This document shows positions 26,101 to 32,999 of a stretch of DNA of 64,000 nucleotides, one piece after another (position 1 is the first letter of the stretch; the number at the start of each line of letters is the position of its first letter). A program made the position numbers and the translations under genes. The notes under the pieces were generated by a model. It was not told the DNA's origin. It did no database searches and worked only from the letters and a program-made list of their open reading frames with translations. This stretch comes from Anisus vortex. Its lineage: Eukaryota > Mollusca > Gastropoda > Planorbidae. The stretch is from contig OX421500.1 of assembly GCA_949126835.1 (NCBI GenBank), positions 20,373,167 through 20,437,166 on the forward strand, written 5' to 3'.

Positions 26101-29100
26101 GAATTTATATAATATTGCTAAATGGGATACACGAGTAAAAAGGACACAAGCGAAATATTTATGAATTGATTTATAAAACATATGCGCTAATAAACATGGA
26201 CAAATGCACAGCTTACCGCTGCTACCGCTGCTTATCGAATAATAGCCGTTTTATGACTAATAATCTCAGGTGGTCTACTCGGCAGCGCGCTGAACCACCT
26301 TTTCGGACGGCTCTGGTTCAAATCAATATTAAAAGCCAGGTTAATTTTACAGATTCTGACAATTTCTGTTAGGTTACCTTACTTTGGTTAGAAAAAGTAA
26401 AGTCGGCTGTGCATTGTACTTGACATACAAGTCCATTGTTTGTCTTTGTTTCGAAAACGGAAAAACATTGGTTTACTATATCACAAAGTACCAACATCTT
26501 ACATTTTTATTTTGTTTAATATGTTTAATAGTCGACATGCTAAAATAATGTATCTATTTATCTAAGACTGGTTAAAAATATGTATTGGGTGAAATACCTT
26601 GACATTCTCCTTCCGCTGTCTTGGTCATCCCAGGCTTGCAGACGCACAGGTAGCTACCGGCATTGTTGACGCAGGTGGAGTAGGGATCCTTGCACCAGTT
26701 GACATCCTGGCACTCGTCAACGTCCTCGGAGCAGTCATCCCCAGTCCAACCGGGTTTACAGAGACAGGTACCGTCACGGTTGCTGCAGTAGAAACTGTTG
26801 TCATGGACACAGGAACAAGTTTTCGTACATAAGTCATTTCCGTAAGTAAAAGGTGGACAATCTGGATTGAACGATATCGAACAATAGGTTTATAGGTAGA
26901 AATGATAGAAAGGATAATTAGTATTAACAGTATATATAATATATATATACTATTATCAGAGTAAGTAGTAATAGCATTATAATCACTATTATCATTATGA
27001 ATATTAAGATAAGAATAAGGTAAAAAGTATTAGTAGTAGAAACAGCATTACCCTTTTAATAATAGCTATTAGCAGTTAAACATTCATAATAAGGCGAATG
27101 AATATTGTGGAAAAAAATATCCTTTTAAGTGCCTTTTATTGAAAAAGCGTCAACACATTTTTGTGGCTTTAGATTATATGGGTATTGTGTGGCTAGCTCA
27201 ATGCCCAGCCACCTTCACTTTTCTCGACTAATGTCAGGTTCAAAAAGTGTTAAGTTTGCAATGGCTTATTTAGTCCAGACCTGTTAAAAAAGGGATAGGC
27301 AGGCTTTAAAGTGGATTTGCACCAAACATCTTAGTTTGGCAATCTAAACACGCTATTTTTTTTTAAGAATTAAACCTTTGACGCAAAGGTTGAGAGAAAT
27401 TAGGTTCTATTTCTGAAGGGAAATTCCTCCCAATAGTTCCTGAAAACCACAGCGTATTAGGGGTCTCTTTGCTCTGTCTTGATCGATTTGTAGTTGTAGT
27501 TTTATGCTTTTTTTTGTTTTTATAATTTCATGATAAATTGTTACCTAGAGAATAAATAACGTTATGTTTATCTTACAGTGTGCCCAGTATTCAGCAATAA
27601 ACCCTCTCCTGCTTAATTTGTCGTTAGACTGGAAATTGATGTACAGGCTGTTGCCGCTGGATCGTATCAGTAAACTAGTGACTCTAGCGGCGTCGTTGTA
27701 GCCACAAATACCTTCTCCGATGAGAGACGCAAGACTGGTAGAGCCGTCATAAATACGAACGAAGTCGACACATGCGTAGCCGTCGTAAACCCGTTCAATA
27801 TCTATGTATTTAAATCTGTTTAAAAGTTTGAAATAAAAATGTAATTAATGTAATAATTGTTATTGTTATCATCGTTTGTAATTGTTAAGCGCATAGAACT
27901 GATTGCGGGATATGCGCTATAAAGTTTCATTTATTATTATTATTATTAAATAACGTAAATAAATTAATTTAGTTTCTACGTGTTTATCGATAAGCTATTC
28001 TGTATTGATTTAGCTGCACAAATGCCGTTTTTCAAAGAGCGGCTGCAAACAAACACACAATGAACAAATAAGAGCAACTGACTGTGCAAACCTTTTGCCT
28101 TTTTGGGTCTTGCATTGGAAGATTGTTTTATTTATGACCGAATGCCATTCGATAATAAAGAAACCTTACATAAGTTTGTTTTTACATGTTAATAGAGCAT
28201 ACTTTTTATCTCAATATTTGTCTAAGAATTTTATTAAAATATTATTTTATATTTTAAATTTAAATGCAATTACTTTTGTGTGTTTTATTTCCATATTGTA
28301 CTTTTCAACTTGGTTGTTGTCTACATTTAATCTATTTAGTATGTTAGTCTGATTATTGAGTATTTGATATTCTATTTAGTTTTATTGCCCCGAAAGAATA
28401 ATGCATAAAAATCTATTCAATTTCAAGCGCTAAATGTTGGTTGGCATGTATTAAATATAAATATCAAGTAAACGCGACAAACGACAAATATACCTGAGTT
28501 CTATTATCTGTTTTTTTGGCACAGTTATCAACCAATTACACGTGGAGTTATCAGGATAGTTATCAGGATAATTCGGACTAGAAATAACTCCTGCTTGAGA
28601 TGTTAAGTGGTCACCACATGCTAAAGCTGACAATGATAAAGAAGATATTAAAGTGCTTGATGAATTAAAACTTTTGTTAGATTTAATGTGGACGGAAGTC
28701 GTCCTGTGTTTCTAATATATTATACTTGAGATCAGAATTTCTATGGTGATTAAGAACCAAATAGTTAATCAAAATAAGCTTTGGAATAGAATCATTATCG
28801 ATTTTTTAACCAAGTGAACATAAAAATATTGCGTTGCGTTATTGAGTATAGTCTAGCATTTTCATTAAAAAAAGTGTTTTTGTCTGTTTCCTAACACGTT
28901 TGAATAACTTCTATGCCAGAATGCCGTATGTCGTCCAAATAAAAGCCCGAAAGGTTTTATAAAATACTTATGAATTTTTAAATGTATGTAACTCAGGCTT
29001 TAAAATATTTCCAGGACAAAACTTAAATTATATGATTTAGCACTATCTTAAATGCATAATCTCTTCCTATCATGTACAAAATGTAAATTCAAGAGCCTTG

Positions 29101-29703
29101 GGTATTTTAAAGTTGTTTAAAATTCTTAACAATGTAGACAATGCATTATATAAAAAATTACCTACTTATTATATACTACATTTAAAGTTGTAATGTTCTA
29201 TTATTAAGTTATTAAAGATATATAAATAACTAGCAATTTCACACTTGTAATAGTACAAACAATAAAAAGCATCCCAGTCGGATCAATAGGGTGAGTGAAG
29301 AAGAATCAATACATTTATGTGTCCATAGCAGACTTTGCGTGAATTCCTGCCTTTACTTTGCCCCAGCAATTAGAGCCAGGTAGCCATTAGAGCCGGGTGA
29401 ACTTAGGGAGCCCCCCCCCCCCCCTCCGCGAACAGAAAACAAAATCCTAGCATTCACCAGGATTTTAACCCGGGACCTTCGAAACGCTAGCCGAGTTTGC
29501 TGCCAAGCCTTCGTGGCCCATGCAGACTTGTAATAAACTTTACATAACGCCCGCAATATTTCAATTCAAATAAACTTTACATAATGCCCGCAATATTTCA
29601 ATTAAAATGAAGTAAGAAATGATAACTAGATTTATCGCTACTTACCGGTGGTTATAATTTGAGACGTTAATATAAAAAGAACAGCCAACGTGTGTCTGGA
29701 CAT
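662..29703 (-). CDS. Multi-exon secreted or membrane CUB/EGF/NIDO/AMOP protein gene, 3' end off window
   Basis: Twenty-one coding exons were joined by splice signals and the phase agrees at every junction (3886 nt, about 1295 residues, open at the left edge). Order: signal peptide (1-20), CUB1 (23-142), EGF pair (144-231), short EGF (232-274), EGF pair (275-360), CUB2 (361-483), EGF pair (484-568), short EGF (569-607), EGF pair (608-699), CUB3 (700-813), EGF pair (814-903), short EGF (904-945), NIDO (946-1124), AMOP (1125-1295). Known families: CUB and EGF modules bind proteins and calcium outside the cell; NIDO-AMOP occurs in MUC4-like and SUSD2-like proteins, usually followed by VWD. An extracellular adhesion, mucin-like or recognition role is inferred. 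Module borders are phase 1, CUB-internal introns phase 2, NIDO-internal introns phases 0, 1 and 0. I do not recognise a named orthologue. Confidence 0.88.
1555..1810 (+). mobile_element. LINE 3' fragment: reverse-transcriptase C-terminal end and tail
   Basis: An open stretch 1555-1737 reads Y-K-Y-S-F-F-P-S-G-I-R-A-W-N-G-L-P and ends at TAG. This is the usual C-terminal ending of CR1/Jockey-like non-LTR retrotransposons. A tail with GCAATAATCTTCTTTCTAGA and TATAAGATAA follows. The same tail is found on SINEs at 36.9 and 63.4 kb. It is antisense to the CUB/EGF gene, in its intron 20. Confidence 0.8.
2367..2626 (-). CDS. Exon 20: AMOP domain, first part
   Basis: Acceptor GTTCCAG|GTAACG, donor AATAAG|GTAAAA, phases 1 to 0, matching exon 19. 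L-L-D-C-A-C-T-V and the following W-A-L-Y-E fit the C-P-C-T-L...D core of AMOP domains. About 4.1 kb of intron, with Tigger-like and LTR-like sequence, separates it from exon 19. Confidence 0.85.
4043..4260 (+). mobile_element. Tigger/pogo-like transposon end
   Basis: Directly after TA comes CAGTGATACGTCGGGTTACG, then CAGATAACGAACGATTCAGG and TTACGAACAAC. This repeated TTACGAAC/ATAACGAAC pattern is typical of Tigger (pogo, Tc1/mariner) terminal repeats. No matching right end was seen nearby. Confidence 0.6.
5095..6040. mobile_element. Possible solo LTR or retroelement remnant
   Basis: About 950 bases are much richer in G and C, with pyrimidine runs, than the flanks. They contain CTTTCGGAGCCCCGACAC and, downstream, GTGAATAAACTTCAGAATG (a poly(A)-signal-like element), an LTR-like order. 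Borders and target duplications are not resolved and no coding sequence is recognisable. Confidence 0.35.
6225..6262. repeat. Small inverted repeat
   Basis: ACGTGGTGATTA and TAATCACC...CCACGT form an interrupted hairpin, in the intron between exons 19 and 20. Confidence 0.55.
6708..6789 (-). CDS. Exon 19: NIDO domain, end
   Basis: An 82-nt exon (acceptor CTCTAAG|CACATA, donor ACACAG|GTAGGT, phases 0 to 1). V-S-F-Q-A-V-Y-V-S-G fits the closing N-T-F-Q-A-V-L-V strand of NIDO. The acceptor chosen is the one that keeps phase 0 with exon 18; an AG seven bases further in would break the frame. Confidence 0.8.
6976..7060 (+). mobile_element. hAT-like terminal fragment, diverged
   Basis: TTGGTCGGCAACCTTTGTAT and AAGGATTTCTAATTCATTAA resemble the 15.1 kb fragment. 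Another hAT-style end (CAGAGGTTTCCCAACAAG) lies at 6863. Confidence 0.5.
7597..7784 (-). CDS. Exon 18: NIDO domain, part 3
   Basis: Acceptor TATCAG|GCCGTG, donor GGATT|GTAAGT, phases 1 to 0. G-R-V-C-Y-H-M-Y matches the G-x-V-x-Y strand, and V-L-V-V-T-W-E-S-L the A-x-V-V-T-W motif that is the strongest NIDO signature. Confidence 0.88.
8165..8297 (-). CDS. Exon 17: NIDO domain, part 2
   Basis: Acceptor TTTCAG|GTATTG, donor ATCAG|GTTGTT, phases 0 to 1. T-N-G-A-I-L-F corresponds to the NNG-x-I-S-F strand of NIDO, and I-K-T-I-A-P-F-F to the conserved hydrophobic A-P-F segment. Confidence 0.87.
8408..8565. repeat. (GGTA)n tetranucleotide tract
   Basis: Interrupted GTAG/GGTA repeats in the intron between NIDO exons 16 and 17. 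Minus-strand frames rich in Tyr-Leu-Pro-Thr across it are by-products of the repeat. Confidence 0.9.
8986..9119 (-). CDS. Exon 16: NIDO domain, part 1
   Basis: Acceptor ATACAG|TTCCCT, donor TTAC|GTAAGT, phases 1 to 0. F-Y-P-F-G at the start is the hallmark of the NIDO domain (nidogen, SNED1, MUC4), followed by the I-S-S-P-I-A-F strand and T-A-Y-V running into the next exon. Confidence 0.85.
9999..10057. repeat. (AT)n microsatellite
   Basis: Nearly pure AT dinucleotides, about 29 units, in the intron after exon 15. Confidence 0.97.
10162..10287 (-). CDS. Exon 15: short EGF-like module 3
   Basis: A 126-nt phase 1-1 exon (acceptor TCAATAG|ATAGTT, donor TATAG|GTGATT). Core C-S-H-S-C and C-L-C-P-D-D match exons 5 and 10. 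Here NIDO follows it directly instead of another EGF pair. An (AT)n tract lies in the next intron. Confidence 0.85.
10699..10968 (-). CDS. Exon 14: EGF pair 5
   Basis: Phase 1-1 (acceptor AAACAG|AGTGTC, donor CAACA|GTTGAG, a somewhat weak donor). MEGF-like module with F-G-A-T-H-C-N-K-P-C-D-C, then DVDEC...C-F-N-T-P-G-S-Y-E-C-E-C. Cysteines are complete in both modules. Confidence 0.92.
11390..11955. repeat. 40-bp minisatellite, about 14 copies
   Basis: Unit containing TTACTACATCAAATATTCAA and TCAATAATGTTTCCAGC, with moderate divergence between copies, in the intron between CUB3 and EGF pair 5. Confidence 0.9.
12112..12326 (-). CDS. Exon 13: CUB3, second half
   Basis: Acceptor GTCCAG|TTTCTC, donor CATG|GTAACG, phases 2 to 1. 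It contains Q-C-A-S-D-Y-L-E-V-Y-D-G, R-Y-C-G and F-V-S-D-W, so both disulphides and the three acidic calcium-site positions (Glu before the cysteine, Asp in SDYLEV, Asp in VSDW) are kept. It ends F-T-G-T-Y-T-A-H-G. Confidence 0.92.
12894..13020 (-). CDS. Exon 12: CUB3, first half
   Basis: Acceptor CCCTAG|ATTGCA, donor TTAAG|GTCTGA, phases 1 to 2. It shows the full CUB opening: D-C-S-Y, then E-S-P-D-Y-P-N-N-Y and N-C-S-W-N-I. It is the most canonical first half of the three CUB domains. Confidence 0.9.
13021..14484. other. Intron between EGF pair 4 and CUB3
   Basis: AT-rich. Two overlapping plus-strand frames at 13103-13304 have no recognisable domain. Nothing else seen. Confidence 0.6.
14485..14760 (-). 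CDS. Exon 11: EGF pair 4
   Basis: Phase 1-1 (acceptor ATACAG|AATGCG, donor CATAG|GTAACA). The first module ends C-S-C-S-L-Q-W-K-G-S-D-C; the second is DVDEC...C-S-N-T-I-G-G-Y-T-C-V-C. One C-x-C position in the first module is Ser-Ser-Cys, a minor deviation. Confidence 0.92.
14909..15025 (-). CDS. Exon 10: short EGF-like module 2
   Basis: A 117-nt phase 1-1 exon (acceptor TACTGTAG|AAAATA, donor CTATA|GTAAGT). Core C-S-H-F-C-G and C-Y-C-P-K-G-M closely resemble exon 5, supporting duplication of the cassette. An ATG-initiated reading frame extends upstream into the intron, but the phase-consistent acceptor is the better start of coding sequence. Confidence 0.85.
15096..15180 (+). mobile_element. 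hAT-like terminal fragment
   Basis: CAGGGGTCGGCAACCTTTTG, then CAGTGCGCCAAACTAGG and TCAGCGTGCCAACAG: a common hAT-derived end. A minus-strand copy is at 53462-53541 and diverged ones at 6976-7060 and 32563-32656. Confidence 0.6.
15185..15385. mobile_element. GC-rich insert with CAGTGGCGTAGCTAG-type ends
   Basis: Starts AGAGCCGTTGCTAGG and ends CTCCTAGCTACGCCACTGAG, imperfect inverted ends often seen on invertebrate DNA elements, with runs of G and C (GGGGCCCGGGG) inside. A similar end lies at 38505-38525. Confidence 0.5.
15700..15930 (-). repeat. Dispersed repeat family C, copy 1
   Basis: The reverse complement carries AAAGGGAGATAATTAA, TTTCTTTTATGAAAGAGTAA, GAAAATTATATAACTATTAT and ACATTAACTACCCAGTTTGT in order, shared with copies at 48.4 and 31.3 kb. 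Confidence 0.7.
15930..17624. other. Intron between EGF pair 3 and short EGF 2, remaining part
   Basis: AT-rich with a C-run near 17162. A frame at 16342-16560 (minus) shows no domain. No gene seen. Confidence 0.6.
17625..17879 (-). CDS. Exon 9: EGF pair 3
   Basis: Phase 1-1 (acceptor CCCACAG|AATGTT, donor TACAG|GTAAAA). MEGF-like module with Y-G-D-V-C-S-K-S-C-K-C, then a DMDEC calcium-binding EGF with C-H-N-L-L-G-G-Y-E-C-L-C. All expected cysteines are present in both. Confidence 0.92.
18170..18300. repeat. TAAGTG-rich degenerate microsatellite
   Basis: Irregular repeats of AAGTGCTATGT / AAGTGTTATGT in the intron between EGF pair 3 and CUB2; no other feature seen there. Confidence 0.7.
18725..18788. 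repeat. Small inverted repeat
   Basis: GGGGAGATCAA (18727) and TTGATCTCCCC (18776) are perfect 11-bp inverted arms with ACTAG/CTAG next to them; a hairpin or mini-element in the intron before CUB2's second half. Confidence 0.6.
18933..19165 (-). CDS. Exon 8: CUB2, second half, lacking both usual cysteines
   Basis: Acceptor TGTGAG|GTTTGA, donor CACG|GTAATT, phases 2 to 1. The CUB fold is recognisable from L-I-T-L-Y-N-G-G, the T-T-N-E-M-L-I-V strand and the G-F-K-A-T-Y-V end. The third and fourth CUB cysteines are both absent, so this domain has lost its second disulphide as a pair. The calcium-site residues are also poorly kept. Confidence 0.85.
19166..20535. other. Intron inside CUB2
   Basis: Contains a short AAGATAAGTA repeat near 19310-19345 and otherwise AT-rich sequence. 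A plus-strand frame 20073-20279 is unrecognised. Confidence 0.6.
20536..20671 (-). CDS. Exon 7: CUB2, first half
   Basis: Acceptor TTTTTTCAG|ATTGCG with a strong T tract, donor TTTAG|GTAAAA, phases 1 to 2 as in the other CUB exons. The C-D-G-L-I-L-T start and a C-Q-W second-cysteine motif are visible, but the Pro-Asn-Tyr-Pro motif is lost and an extra cysteine (FCGF) is present. A 46-bp minisatellite ends within 180 bases of its acceptor side. Confidence 0.82.
20845..21705. repeat. 46-bp minisatellite, about 18 copies
   Basis: Unit containing AGAAATTGGTAGACATAATT and AAAAGCCGTCTAGAGAGAAA. The first two or three units are diverged and the rest almost identical. It lies in the intron between EGF pair 2 and CUB2 and ends next to a LINE fragment. 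Confidence 0.95.
21740..22460 (-). mobile_element. LINE fragment: reverse-transcriptase C-terminus with a Cys/His tail, frameshifted
   Basis: Minus-strand frames contain L-L-Y-A-S-E-T-W-T-L-Y, R-C-L-R-R-I-L-G-I-S-W and R-R-L-R-W-L-R-H-V, which are typical of the C-terminal region of non-LTR retrotransposon polyproteins. The frame shifts near 22165-22175 and goes on through a D-V-C-K-R-D stretch to a C-x-x-C...H motif (C-Q-T-C-N-R-E-C-H-S-R). It is 5'-truncated, sense-oriented in the CUB/EGF gene intron, and inactive. Clade not assigned. Confidence 0.85.
23105..23188. repeat. (AT)n microsatellite
   Basis: Pure AT/TA dinucleotides, about 41 units, roughly 300 bases from exon 6 of the CUB/EGF gene. 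Confidence 0.97.
23502..23759 (-). CDS. Exon 6: EGF pair 2
   Basis: Phase 1-1 (acceptor TTTCAG|ACTGCG, donor TGTG|GTAATT). The MEGF-like module is intact. The calcium-binding module starts DVNEC and keeps C-R-N-T-I-G-S-Y-V-C, but the usual C-x-C that follows is replaced by CLDRN, leaving five visible cysteines. That second module may be degenerate or pair unusually. Confidence 0.9.
23859..24130. mobile_element. 272-bp MITE
   Basis: Perfect 12-bp terminal inverted repeats GGACCGCTTGCT / AGCAAGCGGTCC, with further similarity inward (CTATTTTTAG) and one imperfect base outward. No coding potential. Located 100 bases upstream of exon 6 of the CUB/EGF gene. Confidence 0.8.
24827..24955 (-). CDS. 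Exon 5: short EGF-like module 1
   Basis: A 129-nt phase 1-1 exon (acceptor TTTTAAG|AGAGC, donor CATTG|GTCAGT). Six cysteines with spacing of the LDL-receptor/factor-XI-like EGF type, with C-S-H-V-C-G in the middle and C-Y-C-P-R-G near the end. Sister exons lie at 14909-15025 and 10162-10287. Confidence 0.85.
25055..25170. repeat. About 38-bp tandem repeat, 3 copies
   Basis: GTACAGTGCATATTAGCAGC followed by ATATTGTTTGCACAA occurs three times head to tail in the intron between exons 4 and 5 of the CUB/EGF gene. Confidence 0.88.
25665..25948 (+). mobile_element. SINE family A, best full-length copy, tRNA-like head
   Basis: Head with A box TGGCCGAGCGG (25677) and B box GGCTCGAATCC (25720), the spacing of a pol III promoter. 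The body contains TTTACCCAGCTCTGATAAGT and ends near TTTGGTCCGAATGGTACTTT. A tRNA gene is unlikely because the same head and body recur together in several copies. Confidence 0.85.
26268..26410 (+). mobile_element. Decayed SINE with tRNA-like head
   Basis: TGGTCTACTCGGCAGCGCGC resembles an A box region and CTCTGGTTCAAATC a B box. Downstream sequence resembles the family A body end. Confidence 0.5.
26598..26861 (-). CDS. Exon 4: EGF pair 1 (MEGF-type EGF plus calcium-binding EGF)
   Basis: Phase 1 at both ends (acceptor ATCCAG|ATTGTC, donor CAAG|GTATTT). The first module has the C-x-x-x-x-YG-x-x-C...C-x-C pattern of MEGF/laminin-like EGFs. The second begins DVDEC and carries the C-x-N-x-x-G-S-Y-x-C signature of calcium-binding EGF domains. 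It can be skipped or duplicated without a frameshift. Confidence 0.92.
27180..27325 (-). mobile_element. SINE family A fragment
   Basis: TGTGTGGCTAGCTCAATGCC, CAGCCACCTTCACTTTTC and CTAATGTCAGGTTC match the SINE core in minus orientation. Confidence 0.6.
27577..27815 (-). CDS. Exon 3: CUB1, second half
   Basis: Acceptor AACAG|ATTTAA, donor ACACT|GTAAGA, phases 2 to 1. It contains the Cys-x-Asp-Phe-Val-Arg-Ile-Tyr-Asp-Gly core and the later GICG cysteine, so CUB1 keeps both disulphides. An acidic pair before the third cysteine and the Asp in the core could support the calcium site seen in many CUB domains. Joined to exon 2 the reading frame is continuous. Confidence 0.9.
27880..27952 (+). mobile_element. 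Short repeat ending in (ATT)n
   Basis: TTAAGCGCATAGAACTGATT and GGGATATGCGCTATAAAG followed by ATT repeats, a common retroelement 3' end; the end resembles that at 60.45 kb. Confidence 0.55.
28494..28626 (-). CDS. Exon 2: CUB1, first half
   Basis: Acceptor TCAG|CTTTAG and donor CTCAG|GTATAT, phases 1 to 2. It carries the CUB opening: Cys in ALACGDH, the SSPNYPDNYPDN stretch with its Pro-Asn-Tyr-Pro motif, then TCNW with the second cysteine. This first CUB half matches the family closely. Confidence 0.9.
29340..29530 (-). mobile_element. SINE family A-like copy, diverged
   Basis: CTTTACTTTGCCCCAGCAAT and the head region TTTTAACCCGGGACCTTCGA...TTCGTGGCCCA fit a minus copy of the SINE. A C-run interrupts it. 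It sits 110 bases from exon 1 of the CUB/EGF gene, inside intron 1. Confidence 0.65.
29646..29703 (-). CDS. Exon 1: start codon and signal peptide
   Basis: ATG at 29703-29701 opens MSRHTLAVLFILTSQIITTG (last codon completed by exon 2): a short basic start, a hydrophobic core and a small-residue end, typical of a signal peptide. An in-frame TAA lies six codons upstream, supporting this start. The donor reads G|GTAAGT, phase 1. The protein is therefore expected to enter the secretory pathway. Confidence 0.85.
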
Positions 29704-30494
29704 ATTGATAAGCCAGGGTTAAGCCTGTTCACAAAATGTACGGTAAATATGTAATGAAAACACTGGATTCAAAAGTAAAATCCTATATTTATTTGTATGA
29801 TTTTTATTACTAACCAACAATATTAGAAATAGGCCTGCATTGTTTACAATATTATTTTCCCTGTTTCAAAGATCACAGTCCAATAATATTGTCCATATTT
29901 AATGAATAAACGCAGCTATAAACGCAGTTTAAACACGAAGTATTCGATATATACTGGGAAAATCGTTCTTGCTATAATTATATACATATATATAGGTGTT
30001 AAATATAACGTAGTGAGTTTACAATGGGCTTTTTCTTGTCAATAGGCTTCATATCATATTTTATGTACAATTGTCATTTCGCTACATCTGTTGTGCCGAT
30101 CGCCTTATTGTTCGGTCAGCTCAAGAAGTATCAAGGTCTCTGTTGTTATCTTATCTCTGTTCAAGCCATTTACTATGCGTGCATATTAATCATTCATTAA
30201 CCCTTCGTTGGATTCATCGATCTAATTGGCTAGTTATTTCAACATTGACTAGAAATTTAATGAAGCTTATTGTCTAGATGGCAGACGGCCCATCTAATGT
30301 GAAAAGAGTCTAAAATGTAGCGTCAATAGAATTAGTCTACATAAGCTTATTATGAGTTTTGTCATAGGTTCAGTCGTAGATAAGAACTGGGTGTGTCGCT
30401 AAAGTATAACCAGATTATCGACTTCATGGTTTGAATGTAACCACCATCTTGATTAGGTACAAAAAGTTTATGATAGTGACAGAAGGCAGAAAAG

Positions 30495-30745
30495 TAAGGC
30501 ACAAGCATCCTCCATACAGCTGCCCTCAATGTTCAAATGTGAGGGATGCCTAAGGGACTGTCACTCGAGTATTGGGCCAGCAAGCGCTGTCCCTCATTGA
30601 AATCTTAAAACCCCAAGGGCGCATCCATTGTCTTGCGAGACAGATAAAAGCCATAATAGGAGCCCTAATAGTGGCTTTCCAGGTCCTTATCTGCAACACA
30701 TTCAACTCCTTGATAATACGCTGTCAATATTATAAAGAAAACAAC
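30495..30745 (+). mobile_element. Second, decayed copy of the same LINE tail
   Basis: C-P-Q-C-S-N-V and then, after an interruption, C-H-S-S-I-G-P recall the Cys/His end of the 21.7-22.5 kb element. The following CCCAAGGGCGCATCCATTG and CTTGCGAGACAGAT resemble that element's 3' tail (CCCAAGGGCACACTAAATTC, CTCACGAGACTAAT). Confidence 0.6.
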
Positions 30746-31284
30746 AAAAAGCATTGACCCTGTTTTATAAAGAAAGAAGCGAGCGAAGTATTATTTTGTT
30801 TCTATGCATATTTGTTATGCATTAGTCATCTGAATATTTTGCCCTTCGCCACCCTTATAGAAATAAAGATAGCCATTAATCAGGTGTGTTCATGCGCACC
30901 ATAATGTGCACAGAAAACAAAATTAAACTGATTTTGGAGGGTTTAGGTATGGGGTATGTGCCTGAACAAGTCAATGAATGTTTTGCCCAGGGCTTCAAAA
31001 TTAGAAACTAAATTAGTTGTTTTTTTTTGTTCAACTACCATAAATTCAAGATCAAATTTATTTTTAATTATTTTGTTTACAAAAAAGTAGCTATGAATAA
31101 GTAGGCATGTATTGTAGTATGTTATCTTCGTAATTATAAATATATACTATTTCAAAAGTTCAAGTATTTAAAGTAAAGTAATTACATTTTTTGAAAATAA
31201 TTTCATAAAAAATTGATTTTGTATAAAGAAAAAATAATAATATAAAGTATTATTAATTGTATACATGCAATACTTCTAGAAATC

Positions 31285-31510
31285 TTAAATTAAAGGGAGA
31301 GAATGTATCCTTGCTTTTTGCGGTAAAGTTACTTAATGTTATTCTATTTTTTTTTTAAATAATAAATGGCATACAAATTACAATTTTAAAATTATCCATG
31401 TTATTAAAAGATAATTTAAATGTATGTAACAAATATTGTACGAAAAAATGTATATGTAGATTTAATATCATCATATTAACTACTCAGTTTGTGTAATTAC
31501 TTGTTGATCC
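31285..31510 (+). repeat. Dispersed repeat family C, copy 2 (diverged)
   Basis: AAATTAAAGGGAGAGAATGT near the start and CATATTAACTACTCAGTTTG near the end match the other two copies, with an intervening AT-rich body of similar length. Confidence 0.55.
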
Positions 31511-32562
31511 CACCTAATATTGGTTGCATACTTTAAAATAATCATAATACAAATTCGAATATTATTTCTTCAGCATAGTATAATCTGTGCTTACGAAGAC
31601 ATTACAGAGTCTTATAGCTTACCATCTGGGGAGATTTGTATTTTGTCTTGGTATCGTACTTTAAAGCGAAACTTTTTAAAGTATGTCTTCAAACAACAGA
31701 GATTGTTCTCAGTTCTCTCGCTGGCTCATTTCTATTGTCGGACTGAACTTGGGCTGGTCTGCACTCGGCTCTTATGCTTAACCACAAGAGTTATTGTGCA
31801 GAGTGCGAAACATGGTTAACCAAGATAGAAGTTATCACCCACGTGGGATGTGCAATCTGTCATTTCAATTGTGCTCAAGAAAACGTCGAAAGCCATCAGG
31901 CGAAAAAAGGCCGACCGTAACAGGACCGAACCCAGAAGGCGTCAATGGATCATTCCTATGGAGAGAAAAAATTTAATATTATCAGGTACCATTCTAAATC
32001 CTATCAATCGACAAAAGTCTGAAACCTTTATTATGGTAAACACACAAGACGTAACGGGGTCTTTGGTGAAACGTACTTACTAAATTGGTTAGCCAGTTTC
32101 AGACCCGGGTTTTCTTTTTTTTTTTATTCTAAGAAAAAGCAATACTGTATACATGAACTCCATCTTTTAAGACATTAATTAAAGGATCGTAGAAAACACA
32201 ACATGTCTAAATTTTCATCTTTATTTAATATTTATTTTTGCTTTATTATCAAACAAATTTTAATTTAAGGTTTAATTATTTCTGTTTTAATATGTTTTTG
32301 TTCAAAAGGCTTGTTGAAATTTGTTGATGTTACAACCGTAACCGTGTTTTAGTGACTTATCAGAACCGGGTTCTGGGTTCTTGAAAAAATCCGTGAAAAA
32401 TGGGTAGCCTATCCGATTTTAATTTCAATTCAATTAGTTATTATCATAATATCCATCAGTGTTGTGTTGACTTCTGCTTAAATTGACTATAAGGCGCCTT
32501 TCTTCTTTTTACCCAAGTCATGCTACAACTCTATCTATATAATAGAAAAGTATAACAATATG

Positions 32563-32656
32563 GTAGAGCAGTGTGACTTCCAGGCTTTTGTCACGCTAAA
32601 TGAATTAGAAATCCTACTTTAGAACACTATTATCAAAATGTTCCTGACCCCTGGTT
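32563..32656 (-). mobile_element. hAT-like terminal fragment, diverged
   Basis: AATTAGAAATCCTACTTTAG and GTTCCTGACCCCTGG resemble the 53.5 kb copy in the same orientation. Confidence 0.45.
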
Positions 32657-32999
32657 TAGCCTATCGTAATATGATCAGGCTCGTATATTGAGAGAAGTTT
32701 CAAAATTGTTAAATTTAGAATGTAGTCCGACATCCAAAGTACACATGCACACACATACTCACACACATACACACACATATATATTGAACTTTGGGTGGAC
32801 AAAGCTTTGTTCATTAGCCATGCTACGTAGAAGAATACTTGTCTTATCCTAGCAATAAATTTTAAATAATTATTTGACAAGCCCTGCATTAAATTTGTTT
32901 AAAGTCTTTATTCCACAGATTTGGGTTATCAGAAAGATCTTGTCATTGTTCTGCTACCACGCTCTAATGCTTGCATTTCAACTGCATACAGAATTGTGG

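Noticed and set aside
31794..32083. Overlapping basic reading frames
   Set aside because: No recognisable domain or splice partner; left as unexplained intergenic sequence.
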